Shown here in pieces: positions 7,655 to 16,889 of a stretch of DNA of 40,408 bases. Numbering within the stretch: the stretch's first letter is position 1; each line of letters starts with the position of its first letter. Location: positions 1-40,408 of the forward strand of contig NZ_REBN01000224.1 of the NCBI RefSeq assembly GCF_007692705.1. Direction: 5' to 3'. The DNA comes from Mongoliibacter sp. (lineage in GTDB: Bacteria; Bacteroidota; Bacteroidia; Cytophagales; Cyclobacteriaceae). The notes below the pieces were generated by a model. The model saw nothing but the letters and a program-made list of their open reading frames with translations. It made no database searches and was not told the origin of the DNA. Made by a program: the position numbers and the translations under genes.

Positions 7655-10600
7655 TTGGAAAAGAACCCGAAAGTTACGGAAAAAATACTGAAAGCCTTAA
7701 GGCTGATCTTCAGGCTGGTACTTTTCCTTGTTTTGGGAATTTTTTTAATAGCTGCCTTGCTTCAAATCCCTTATTTTCAAACCAAAATATCGGGAGTTTT
7801 AACTGATTATATTACCAAAAATACAGGCTTTGATACCAAAGTATCGAGCGTAAAAATCAGGTGGTGGGATGCTATCAGTTTGAATAACGTGGTAATTCAC
7901 GACCAAAAAGATAGCCTCATGGTCGATTTGGAGGAAGTTTATATAGATTTTTCTATCCGTGGATTATTTGACAAAGAAAGTCCCTCACTTGACCAAATCA
8001 AGATGGAAAAAGGAAATGTCAGGTTAATATTTCATGAAGATGAGCCCTACATCAATATTTCTGAATTTTTCTCAAGACTGAATGAATTACTTCCTGGCAC
8101 CAAAGATCCCGACAAGCCATCTGGGAGGTTTGAAATAAACAATATCTATTTCAATCAGACATCTCTTGACATCCTTAATTACGATGCAATACCAGTAACT
8201 GAAGGCTTTGATTACAACAACCTTAGGTTTCGTAACCTAATTGCAGATGCAGATGAGTTCTACACTGACGGACCAAATCTGGGCATGAAAGTCAATTACC
8301 TAAGAGGTGAAGAAAGCACTTCAGGTATGGTTTTCCAGCAACTGAAAACAGATTTTACTTACGCTCCTACATTTATGGAATTTGATAATCTTTATCTCAG
8401 GTCTAACAGAACCGAATTCAAAGATTATCTAAAATTCAGCTACTCTTCCAGCAGTGCACTTTCCAATTTCAATCAGGAGGTACAAATACTCGCCAGACTT
8501 GATGAGGCCTTTTTGGACATTCAGGACTTACGTTATTTTACCGACCAATTGCCAGAAGTTGAAGATAGGATATCCTTGAGCGGAGAAGTCAGTGGGACTG
8601 TTGACAAATTGGTGTCAGAACAACTGCTGATTCGGTTTGGACAGCGTAGCGCCTTATTTGGGAAATTTAAAATCAATGGCCTGCCTGATGTAAGCAATAC
8701 TTTTTTTGAAATGTCATTGATGAATTCTATCCTTAGCAGCACTGATCTTAAACCATATATTTCAGAGCAAGCCCAAAGGGAAGTCAATAAGTTCAGGGAT
8801 ATTCGTTTTGACACTGATTTCTCAGGTTATCTACATTTTTTCACTTTCAATGGGAGATTTAGAACGGGCATAGGAAATATGACCGGTAGGCTAAGCTATA
8901 AGTCAGAGAACAACACACCGACTTATACCGGAAGGTTGGAGTTGGAAAATCTGGATATGGGAATATTGATGGAGGATAGGGAACAGTTTCAAAAAGTATC
9001 TATGACAGGACGGGTAAGAGGAACCGGACTAGCGGTAGAGTCTGCCATTTTGGAATTGGATGCAGATATCAGAAAAATTGGTGTAATGGGATATGATTAT
9101 ACTAATATCAGGACAGATGCCACCTATGGAAGGGATCTTTTCAGAGGCAGTATAAAAATAGCAGACCCTAACCTTAAAGGTGAAGCCCGTGGAGTACTGG
9201 ATTTACGGGATAAAAAAGACTCCATCAGACTCAACGTGGAACTGGATACTGCCTTTTTGAAGGAATTAAAAATTGTAGATAATGAGCTTTTCATAAGCGG
9301 TAATTTAGACATGGATACAAAAGGCATCACCCTGGATGATATTGAGGGGATTGCCAGATTCAGTGACATTGCCGTAAGTTTGGAAGGGCGTACCTTGAAT
9401 GTAGATAATTTCTTCTTCCAGTCATTGTTTACAGATGATTCAAGGGTGATTTCTCTCAACTCAGACCTTTTGGTAGCTGGGATATCTGGAATATTCAAAG
9501 TAGAAGAATTGATCACTGATGTGACCAATCTCAGCAGAGAATATTTGGCAATCTTGACCAATTCTCAAAGTCCCGTAGACATCTCCCAAGTAGGGCTTCA
9601 CGACCCCTATAATATTGATATCAATATGAATTTCATTGATATCAATCCCATTATCAATTTGATAGAACCTAAGGCATCTATTTCCAAAAACACCCTAATA
9701 GAGGGTGCGTTTTATCAAACCCCTGACAATACCATATTGAACTTTTACTCCGGAATTGATAGCATTTACTATAACGGTAATTTCTTGTTCGACACAAACC
9801 TTGACTTCAATACTTCAAAACTAACACGAAGTAATGACGTGTTGGCTTCTTTTTATATCTACTCCAAACAACAAAACCTCAAGTCGGGATTGGTCTTCAA
9901 CAACCTGGAAATTGAAGCAATATGGGATGTTAACAATATAGATTTCAGCTACCGCCAAGACCAATTGAGCACCGGAAGCTACCTGCGCATACAAAATGAA
10001 ATCACCATATTTCCAGACCATACCACTATCGTATTTGAGCCATCAGAGCTCAAGATCATTGATAAAATCTGGAATTTCGATCCCGAAAACAGAATTTACA
10101 TTGCAGATAATGCCTTTCTCTTTGACAATCTCAAAATTTTCAATGAAAAGCAATTTATCTCCGTAAATGGAAATGTATCAGAGAGTTCAGAGGATGTCTT
10201 AGGGATTGAAATCAATAATTTAAACCTTGACTTTTTCAACACACTTTCTATAAGAGAATTTGAGGGTAGAGCTAATGGTCAGTTTGGACTGAGTAATATT
10301 TTCGAAACCCTTGCCATCAATGGACAATTGAATGTTGAAGATTTCTACATCAACAACTTTTTGATTGGTGACATAGAGGCAGGCACTTTCTTTTCGGAGG
10401 GCTTGATCAATGTTGAATTAAATAATTACCGTTTAGGAGAAAAAGTTATTTCTTTAGAGGGTTCACTTGGAAGTGAAGAACAGAACCTCACCTTAAAAGC
10501 AAACCTGCAAAAAGCCAATATTTCTGTATTAGAACCGTTTTTGGAAGATTATGTAACTAAAATGGGTGGAACTGTTACCGGAGAATTGGATATCGGTGGC

Positions 10601-12274
10601 ACTCTGGCATTCCCTGTAGTCACCGGCACCGGAAGGGTCGATGAAGGACGCCTTTTAATCAATTACCTGAACACCCCTTATACCATAGATGGAAACTTGG
10701 TTTTTGAACCAAACGAAATAAGTTTTAGGGAAATCATACTTAGGGATGTAAATGGTAACCGTGCAAGAATGCGCGGCGGGATCTCTCATGACTATTTCAG
10801 TGATTTTGTCTTGGATATTTCTTCTACTATGGAAAACTTCCAAGTCCTAAACACTTCTATTAGGGACAATGACCTGTTTTATGGAACAGCCAATGTTTCA
10901 GGTAGTCTCAATATATTCGGTGCAGCCAATAACCTGGACATAACAGCCCGTGCTACTTCCCAGCCAAATACGAGAATTTTTATCCCTTTTGGCTCGTCCA
11001 ATATTCAAGCCCAAGAAGATTTCATCAATATTATCAACATAAGGGATACGACCCAGACGCAGGGTTTTGAAGAGTCAGTTGAAAAGCTTGCTATCAACAA
11101 TGTCCGTATGAATTTCACCCTAGATATCACCCCAGATGCCTATACAGAAATCCAAATAGATCCAAGAACAGGTGAAAATATTCAGGGAAGAGGGCGAGGA
11201 GTACTGACATTGAATATCGACACGCAGGGGAATTTTTCCATGCAAGGGAATTATGAAATCACTGAAGCCCGCTATAATTTCTCACTTTATAATGTGATCC
11301 GAAGGGAGTTTATAGTTGAGCCAGGCGGACGGATTTCCTGGTATGGAGATCCATATGAAGGAGTGATGGACCTTAGGGCGTATTATCAGGAAAGTGTATC
11401 TTTACAGAATTTACAAAATGTACAAAACCAAGGTTTGGAAGATCCGCAGATGAGAAGAAGGTGGCCGCTGAGGGTTATCATGGATCTTAAAGGAAGTTTA
11501 CTCTCTCCAGATATCGCTTTTAATTTTGACTTTGCAGAATTCCCCTCTGAAGGAAATATACAAACCTATATTTCAGCCTTCCAAAACCGGATAGCCAATG
11601 ATGAACAGGAAAAAAACAGACAGGTTTTTTCTGTGATTATGATGCGGTCCCTTTCTCCAGAAGGACAATTCACCGGTGTCAGCAACATTGCAACATCCAA
11701 CCTTAGCCAGCTGCTTTCCTCGCAATTGAACAGCTTTATTGCCCAGGTAGATCAAAATCTGGAAGTGGATATTGACTTGGCTAATCTTGATCAAAATGCC
11801 TTGGAAACATTCCAATTGCGCGTAGCCTATACATTCCTTGATGGTAGATTAAGGGTTACAAGAGATGGTGGATTTACGGATTTACAGGGAAATGCTGATA
11901 TCAATAGCATCGCGGGTGACTGGCAGGCAGAATACCTGCTCACAGAAGATGGCAGATATAGAATGAGGATTTACAATAGAAATAATTTCAATACCTTCAC
12001 CTCTCTTTCTCTGGCAAGAAATGTCGCTACCTATGGAGTATCAGTCTCTCAGAATCTTTCCTTTAATTCATTTACAGAACTTTGGAATAAATTGAGGTCA
12101 GGTGAAAGAGAAAAACTCAGAATCAACGATACTGATGATTTCCTTAGATATCAATTTGAAGAGGACGAAAATTGGCAACCAATTCCCCTAAAAGATTTGG
12201 ACAGAAAGGTGGAGCCTGAATACCTAGAGATTATTGAAAAGCCTAAAAATCTTAGAAAAGAGGAGGAAGATTGA
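7655..12274 (+). CDS. tamB: TamB-family translocation/assembly module protein
   Basis: A 1539-residue AsmA/TamB-type protein. One transmembrane helix lies near residues 17-40, followed by about 1000 residues of repeated beta-strand segments expected to form a long groove across the periplasm. The C-terminal TamB (DUF490) domain covers roughly 1080-1480, with features such as VEKLAINNVRMNFTLDIT, GRGRGVLTLNIDTQGNFSM and LRVAYTFLDGRLRVTRDGG. Family members help insert outer-membrane proteins or carry lipids to the outer membrane. A stop codon just upstream (7649-7651) forces the start to be TTG at 7655 or another non-ATG codon; the first in-frame ATG would delete the membrane anchor. No TamA/BamA gene is adjacent. 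It probably leads an operon with the photolyase gene. Confidence 0.92.
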   Translation: MEKNPKVTEKILKALRLIFRLVLFLVLGIFLIAALLQIPYFQTKISGVLTDYITKNTGFDTKVSSVKIRWWDAISLNNVVIHDQKDSLMVDLEEVYIDFSIRGLFDKESPSLDQIKMEKGNVRLIFHEDEPYINISEFFSRLNELLPGTKDPDKPSGRFEINNIYFNQTSLDILNYDAIPVTEGFDYNNLRFRNLIADADEFYTDGPNLGMKVNYLRGEESTSGMVFQQLKTDFTYAPTFMEFDNLYLRSNRTEFKDYLKFSYSSSSALSNFNQEVQILARLDEAFLDIQDLRYFTDQLPEVEDRISLSGEVSGTVDKLVSEQLLIRFGQRSALFGKFKINGLPDVSNTFFEMSLMNSILSSTDLKPYISEQAQREVNKFRDIRFDTDFSGYLHFFTFNGRFRTGIGNMTGRLSYKSENNTPTYTGRLELENLDMGILMEDREQFQKVSMTGRVRGTGLAVESAILELDADIRKIGVMGYDYTNIRTDATYGRDLFRGSIKIADPNLKGEARGVLDLRDKKDSIRLNVELDTAFLKELKIVDNELFISGNLDMDTKGITLDDIEGIARFSDIAVSLEGRTLNVDNFFFQSLFTDDSRVISLNSDLLVAGISGIFKVEELITDVTNLSREYLAILTNSQSPVDISQVGLHDPYNIDINMNFIDINPIINLIEPKASISKNTLIEGAFYQTPDNTILNFYSGIDSIYYNGNFLFDTNLDFNTSKLTRSNDVLASFYIYSKQQNLKSGLVFNNLEIEAIWDVNNIDFSYRQDQLSTGSYLRIQNEITIFPDHTTIVFEPSELKIIDKIWNFDPENRIYIADNAFLFDNLKIFNEKQFISVNGNVSESSEDVLGIEINNLNLDFFNTLSIREFEGRANGQFGLSNIFETLAINGQLNVEDFYINNFLIGDIEAGTFFSEGLINVELNNYRLGEKVISLEGSLGSEEQNLTLKANLQKANISVLEPFLEDYVTKMGGTVTGELDIGGTLAFPVVTGTGRVDEGRLLINYLNTPYTIDGNLVFEPNEISFREIILRDVNGNRARMRGGISHDYFSDFVLDISSTMENFQVLNTSIRDNDLFYGTANVSGSLNIFGAANNLDITARATSQPNTRIFIPFGSSNIQAQEDFINIINIRDTTQTQGFEESVEKLAINNVRMNFTLDITPDAYTEIQIDPRTGENIQGRGRGVLTLNIDTQGNFSMQGNYEITEARYNFSLYNVIRREFIVEPGGRISWYGDPYEGVMDLRAYYQESVSLQNLQNVQNQGLEDPQMRRRWPLRVIMDLKGSLLSPDIAFNFDFAEFPSEGNIQTYISAFQNRIANDEQEKNRQVFSVIMMRSLSPEGQFTGVSNIATSNLSQLLSSQLNSFIAQVDQNLEVDIDLANLDQNALETFQLRVAYTFLDGRLRVTRDGGFTDLQGNADINSIAGDWQAEYLLTEDGRYRMRIYNRNNFNTFTSLSLARNVATYGVSVSQNLSFNSFTELWNKLRSGEREKLRINDTDDFLRYQFEEDENWQPIPLKDLDRKVEPEYLEIIEKPKNLRKEEED

Positions 12275-12322
12275 AACATTTTTCAAATTGGGATATTCTA
12301 AACCTAAAACAATATATAAACT

Positions 12323-13621
12323 ATGGATAAAGTAAGCATATTTTGGTTTAGAAGAGATTTACGTTTAGATGACAATGTAGGATTATACCATGCCTTTGAG
12401 CAGGAAAAAAATGTACTTCCTCTTTTTATTTTTGATAGGGATATTTTGGATGACCTAGAAGATAAAAAAGATGCCAGGGTAAGTTTTATCCATGATCAAA
12501 TTACGGGAATTTCCAAAAAGCTAGAAGACTTTGAAAGCAGCTTAATTGTGCGATATGGCAAACCGATCGATATTTGGAAGGAGCTTTTGGAAGAATATGA
12601 GATTGAGAATGTCTACACCAACCGAGATTATGAACCTTATGCCAAAGAAAGGGACTCATCAGTAAAAAATCTGCTAAAGGATAAGAATATCCAATTTCTG
12701 GATTTCAAAGACCAGGTGATTTTTGAAAAAGACGAAATTGTCAACGGATCAGGAGATTTTTATAAAGTCTTCACGCCATTTAGCAAAGTTTGGCTGGAAA
12801 AATTCCACAAATCAAAAATCGAACTGGTGTCTTTGGATGGCCGTAAAAAGAACTTCTTCAAAACTGAACCTTTGCCTATTCCAAGCTTGGAAGATATGGG
12901 CTTTGAAAAGACCGATATCGAGATTCCTCCTTTGGAAATCGATAAACCTCTGATCAGGAAATACGACGAAACCCGAAATTTCCCCTCGCAGCAAGGAACG
13001 AGCCGGTTGGGTATTCACTTGAGGTTTGGGACACTAAGTATTCGCAAACTGGCTCTAGAAGCAGACGAATTGAATAAAACTTACCTGAATGAGTTGATTT
13101 GGAGAGAGTTTTACATGATGATTTTATACCACAATCCATCGGTGGTCGATAAAGCCTTCAAATCAAAATATGACCATATTCCGTGGAGGAATAACCAAGA
13201 AGAATTTGAGAAATGGTGCGAAGGAAAAACCGGCTACCCCATAGTAGATGCAGGCATGCGGGAATTGAACAAAACTGGCTACATGCACAATAGGGTAAGA
13301 ATGATTGTAGCAAGTTTCTTGACAAAGCATCTTTTAATTGATTGGCGATGGGGAGAAGCGTATTTTGCAAAAAAATTACTGGACTTTGAACTTTCGTCCA
13401 ATAATGGTGGGTGGCAGTGGGCTGCAGGTACTGGTACTGACGCACAGCCTTATTTCAGGGTTTTCAACCCTGAATCCCAAACAGCCAAATTTGACAAAAA
13501 TCTGAAATACATAAAAAAATGGGTTCCGGAATATGGGACCGACAAGTACCCCGAACCCATCGTAGAACATAAATCTGCACGGGAAAGGGCCCTTGAGACA
13601 TATAAAAAAGCATTGAATTGA
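12323..13621 (+). CDS. Deoxyribodipyrimidine photolyase (cryptochrome/photolyase family)
   Basis: A 432-residue flavoprotein of the photolyase class I family, which uses blue light to split cyclobutane pyrimidine dimers. The N-terminal alpha/beta domain begins with FWFRRDLRLDDN. The FAD-binding helical domain has TSRLGIHLRFGTLSIR (226-241), WREFY (260-264), MHNRVRMIVASF (321-332) and NGGWQWAAGTGTDAQPYFR near 361-379. Length is slightly short of E. coli PhrB, as is common in Bacteroidota. The gene starts 48 bases after tamB; its TGA stop overlaps the next ATG. Repair activity, rather than cryptochrome signalling, is the likely role but cannot be proven from sequence. Confidence 0.93.
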   Translation: MDKVSIFWFRRDLRLDDNVGLYHAFEQEKNVLPLFIFDRDILDDLEDKKDARVSFIHDQITGISKKLEDFESSLIVRYGKPIDIWKELLEEYEIENVYTNRDYEPYAKERDSSVKNLLKDKNIQFLDFKDQVIFEKDEIVNGSGDFYKVFTPFSKVWLEKFHKSKIELVSLDGRKKNFFKTEPLPIPSLEDMGFEKTDIEIPPLEIDKPLIRKYDETRNFPSQQGTSRLGIHLRFGTLSIRKLALEADELNKTYLNELIWREFYMMILYHNPSVVDKAFKSKYDHIPWRNNQEEFEKWCEGKTGYPIVDAGMRELNKTGYMHNRVRMIVASFLTKHLLIDWRWGEAYFAKKLLDFELSSNNGGWQWAAGTGTDAQPYFRVFNPESQTAKFDKNLKYIKKWVPEYGTDKYPEPIVEHKSARERALETYKKALN

Positions 13622-14574
13622 TGAATATAGGAGACAGAGTAAGGTTGCTTCATGGAAATGAGGAAGGAATAATCACCAAAATCTCTTCAGGTGGAAGAGT
13701 TGAAATAGAAATAGAGGATGGGTTCAGGATCCCTGCTATGAAAAACGAGGTAGTCTTGATTTCAAGTACAGAGAGGAGTTACTTCAAAAATGAGGTAGAA
13801 GACACATCTGTGATTTCCGAAAATTTAAGTAGCAAAGCAAAGAATCAGAGCCTGGAAGCTATTTATCTGGTATATATTCCCCTCAATGACAAAGACCACA
13901 GTGTCTACCTTTGTAATAATACCCCGAAGGATTTTCTTTCCATTACCTCGGAACACTATGGCTCAAATTCCCAAACTTTATTGGCTGATAAGATCGCTGC
14001 TAAAACAAGTAAAAAAATAACGGAAAAGTCTATACAGAATTTTGAGGAATGGCCACCCCTGTTGGTACAGCTTTTCCCTATCAACCAAAGGATTGAAAAA
14101 ACGGAACCCGCATTAGAACGCAAAATCAAATTCAAAGCCAATACTTTCTTCAAAAGCAAGGGAATGGCCCCGATTTTGGATAAAAGCGGCTATGTCTTTC
14201 GCCTTACCGAAAACGCCAAAGAAATCGATATTCAAACACTTAACAGAGAATTGAACCCTGAGGTAATAAAGCCAGAACAATCTTTTCCTCGCCCACCCAA
14301 AGAAGTTGACCTGCATATAGAAAAATTGACCAAAGATCATGATTTGATGAGCAATTCTGAAATGCTCAAGCTTCAAATGGAAGCTTTTGAGAAAAATCTG
14401 AATTATGCCATTGCCTCTGGAATGGATGAAATAAGTTTCATTCATGGTATTGGAAATGGGGTGCTCAAAAAAGAAATTCACAAGTATTTGAGTCAATTGG
14501 GAAATATTAAGTATTTTCAGGACACACAGAAGAGCCGATTTGGCTACGGTGCGACCCTGGTCAGAATTTCCTAA
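13621..14574 (+). CDS. DUF2027 and Smr domain protein
   Basis: A 317-residue protein. The N-terminal part has a small beta domain (NIGDRVRLL...GGRVEIEIEDG, residues 1-50) and the middle DUF2027 region (AIYLVYIPLN, near 80-190). The C-terminus is a complete Smr domain, from VDLHIEKL (about 229) through IHGIGNGVLKKEI to FGYGATLVRI. Smr domains are nucleases or nucleic-acid-binding modules found in MutS2 and in stand-alone form. The ATG at 13621 is chosen rather than the TTG three bases earlier, because TGATG overlaps the photolyase stop and suggests translational coupling. The link to a photolyase gene hints at DNA repair, but ribosome- or RNA-related roles are also known for Smr proteins. Confidence 0.88.
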   Translation: MNIGDRVRLLHGNEEGIITKISSGGRVEIEIEDGFRIPAMKNEVVLISSTERSYFKNEVEDTSVISENLSSKAKNQSLEAIYLVYIPLNDKDHSVYLCNNTPKDFLSITSEHYGSNSQTLLADKIAAKTSKKITEKSIQNFEEWPPLLVQLFPINQRIEKTEPALERKIKFKANTFFKSKGMAPILDKSGYVFRLTENAKEIDIQTLNRELNPEVIKPEQSFPRPPKEVDLHIEKLTKDHDLMSNSEMLKLQMEAFEKNLNYAIASGMDEISFIHGIGNGVLKKEIHKYLSQLGNIKYFQDTQKSRFGYGATLVRIS

Positions 14575-14577
14575 ACT

Positions 14578-15411
14578 ATGCAAGGTAATATTTCTCCTGT
14601 TTTTGGGCTGTTTCAGCAGCATTTTGAAGAAGCGAAAGCTGCACATGCATCTCTTAGCAAGCAGTTCAAAGGCAAAAAAGCTATTGAACTGGAAAGTCGT
14701 TTGATATTTCTTGAAATTTATATTGATCTCTTGTCCCATATACATTTTAAAAAGGAAGGTCTCAAGTTTGAGCTTTTTGCCCCTTTTAAAGATCTTTTTA
14801 AAGGGCTGAAAAAAACCAAGCACCTAAAAATGGTCAACAATCAAGTGGAGTCCGTCAAGATAAAAGAAGCAATAGAATTCAGGACATACACCAAAAACCT
14901 TTTATCAGAGAAAAACAAGCTATATGCTGAGGTCTACGATCACGTGGTTGTTACTCCATTACATATTTGGGAGGACTTGTATGATACTGCTTATAAGTTG
15001 AGTAAAGGCCTAAAACCTTTGATGATCAATACCGCTACAAATCAAATAATCAATGAAGAGTTGGAATTTTTCAACTTGGATCATAAAAACAAACTCGATA
15101 GCAAAGCACTGAAAGATATCTATGAAGGACTGAGGGTAATCATAGCCCTGGAAAATTTGAGAATTGAGTCTGGGTTCAACCCTATTTTTGTCAATGAGGT
15201 ACATGATAAAATGTTTTTGCTACAGAAATCTCTATTGAAATGGTATGAAAACCATCTTTTTATCCAGCACCTGACTGGGTTTTTGACTGATAAACAGAAT
15301 ATTTCTAAAAAGTACCTGGACCTACTGGGCAATCTTCAGGAAGATCGAAAGGACTTCAAATCTTTGGTAGAAAAACAGGTACGGGATTTATTTGAGAAAA
15401 TTCTAGACTGA
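14578..15411 (+). CDS. Unrecognised helical cytoplasmic protein
   Basis: A 277-residue protein that I do not recognise. It starts three bases after the previous stop, so it is almost certainly part of the tamB-photolyase-Smr transcript. It has no signal peptide and no membrane segment. Composition is rich in Lys, Leu and Phe, with long amphipathic helices such as LESRLIFLEIYIDLLSHIHF and IYEGLRVIIALENLRIESG. The helical, repeat-like layout loosely recalls CHAD-type helical bundles, but the conserved basic and histidine pattern is not evident, so I do not assign it. Codon use matches its neighbours. Its stop is only five bases from the convergent glycosyltransferase stop. Confidence 0.8.
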   Translation: MQGNISPVFGLFQQHFEEAKAAHASLSKQFKGKKAIELESRLIFLEIYIDLLSHIHFKKEGLKFELFAPFKDLFKGLKKTKHLKMVNNQVESVKIKEAIEFRTYTKNLLSEKNKLYAEVYDHVVVTPLHIWEDLYDTAYKLSKGLKPLMINTATNQIINEELEFFNLDHKNKLDSKALKDIYEGLRVIIALENLRIESGFNPIFVNEVHDKMFLLQKSLLKWYENHLFIQHLTGFLTDKQNISKKYLDLLGNLQEDRKDFKSLVEKQVRDLFEKILD

Positions 15412-15416
15412 GGAGG

Positions 15417-16889
15417 TTAGACTTTAGCTTTTCTATAGCTTTTGAAAGAATACCAACTCACCAATCCGTAACCTAAGGCAAGCATCAAATGGAAAACCAC
15501 CATTTGATAGGTTCCATAATGGATAGAAGCCAAAACAATTAAAGAAAAAACCAAAGCCAATATTGCTTCAATATAAGTAGTGGCAGGAACCTTAAACTGA
15601 TTGTATGAATTCTGAGTCCATATTCTACCAGAGTCGGAAAGGTTGTACTTAGGGGTCCTGATGAAGGGTGATTTTTTACCGGTAATTCCTTCCCATACTG
15701 CTTGTCCGTTGTGTAGGGCCAGTCCCATTGAAACTGATAAAAACAAGGGCAATTCCCATACAAATCTCCATATTCCTTTCCAGGAGAAATCAAGTAAACT
15801 GAGATTTGCCACGAAGTAAACAAAAGCAATGATCACAAAACTAAATAAAAAGCCTCCTGCATATTTGAAATAAGTCCAAGGAATCCATTCCATCTGAAAA
15901 CCAAGCCAGATTGGAATACTGCTAATACTTACCAAAAAAACTGCTATAAAGATCAATGCATTTAGCAAATGCGCCGTGGCATGGATCTTCACCTTTATCG
16001 GAAATGGATTGGTCAATACATTCCTCAGGTGCTTGACTGCACATTCCGCACCACCCTTCGTCCAGCGAAATTGTTGGGACTTGATAGCCGACATCACGGG
16101 AGGAAGCTCTGCTGGAGAACTGATATCAGGTCTGTAAACAAACTTCCAACCTTTCTGCTGCGCTCTATAGCTCAAGTCAAGGTCCTCAGTTAGGGTATCA
16201 TCCTCCCAATTACCGGCATCGAGAATACAGGTTTTTCTCCATATCCCTCCAGTTCCGTTAAAATTGATAAATGCTTGTTGCTGATTTCTGCCTATTTGTT
16301 CCACCATAAAATGGGCATCCAGTGCAAATGCCTGCAAACGGGTAAGTACCGAATAGTTTTCGTTCAAATGAGTCCATCTTGATTGCACCATTCCTACTTT
16401 GGGGTCTTCGAAATGCCCTATAGTCTTGATGATAAAGTCAGGATCTGGTAAAAAATCAGCATCAAATACGGCAATATATTCTCCCGTAGCCTTTTCCATT
16501 CCTTCTCTGAGGGCTCCAGCTTTGAATCCTTTCCGGTCAGACCTGTGCAAGTACTGAAAATTAATGTCTGGATATTGACTCAATTCTTGTTGGATGATAG
16601 CCGCTGTTTCGTCTGTACTATCATCCAATAGCTGGATTTGTAATTTGTCTTTTGGGTAATTGAATTGCGCACAGGATTTTATCAACCTTTTTACCACGTA
16701 TTTTTCATTGAATATTGGTAGCTGTACTGTTACATAAGGCAGGTTGTCTATATCCAGGAATGGATCGATTCTCTTTTTTCTCCTGAAAATCAAAAAATGA
16801 TATAATAAATGGGCTTGCGCAAAGCTATACAGGCTAACAAAAAGCATGGCCAATAAGTACACGCCTAAGAAAATATAAAGGATACTCAT
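15417..16889 (-). CDS. Membrane glycosyltransferase, GT2 cellulose-synthase-like
   Basis: A 490-residue polytopic GT2 enzyme. One N-terminal helix (about 3-25) precedes a cytoplasmic catalytic domain with the D,D,D,QxxRW signature of processive transferases: DDSTD (89-93), DAD (143-145), TED (234-236) and QQFRW (272-276). The C-terminal half has four or five membrane helices from about 303 to 480. Size and layout resemble CslA/mannan-synthase or glucosylceramide-type enzymes rather than BcsA, which has a PilZ domain that is missing here. Its start overlaps the stop of the Fe-S protein gene (TAATG), so it is the last gene of the redox cluster. Donor, acceptor and product are unknown; its place in that operon is unusual. 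Confidence 0.88.
   Translation of the reverse strand: MSILYIFLGVYLLAMLFVSLYSFAQAHLLYHFLIFRRKKRIDPFLDIDNLPYVTVQLPIFNEKYVVKRLIKSCAQFNYPKDKLQIQLLDDSTDETAAIIQQELSQYPDINFQYLHRSDRKGFKAGALREGMEKATGEYIAVFDADFLPDPDFIIKTIGHFEDPKVGMVQSRWTHLNENYSVLTRLQAFALDAHFMVEQIGRNQQQAFINFNGTGGIWRKTCILDAGNWEDDTLTEDLDLSYRAQQKGWKFVYRPDISSPAELPPVMSAIKSQQFRWTKGGAECAVKHLRNVLTNPFPIKVKIHATAHLLNALIFIAVFLVSISSIPIWLGFQMEWIPWTYFKYAGGFLFSFVIIAFVYFVANLSLLDFSWKGIWRFVWELPLFLSVSMGLALHNGQAVWEGITGKKSPFIRTPKYNLSDSGRIWTQNSYNQFKVPATTYIEAILALVFSLIVLASIHYGTYQMVVFHLMLALGYGLVSWYSFKSYRKAKV

Noticed and set aside
9124-9561. 145-codon minus-strand frame inside tamB
   Set aside because: It is Ser/Leu-rich, antisense to a continuous TamB frame, and has no start context.
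14113-14823. 236-codon minus-strand frame across the Smr gene and the next gene
   Set aside because: It lies antisense to two well-supported genes, has low-complexity Phe/Leu/Lys composition and no family features.
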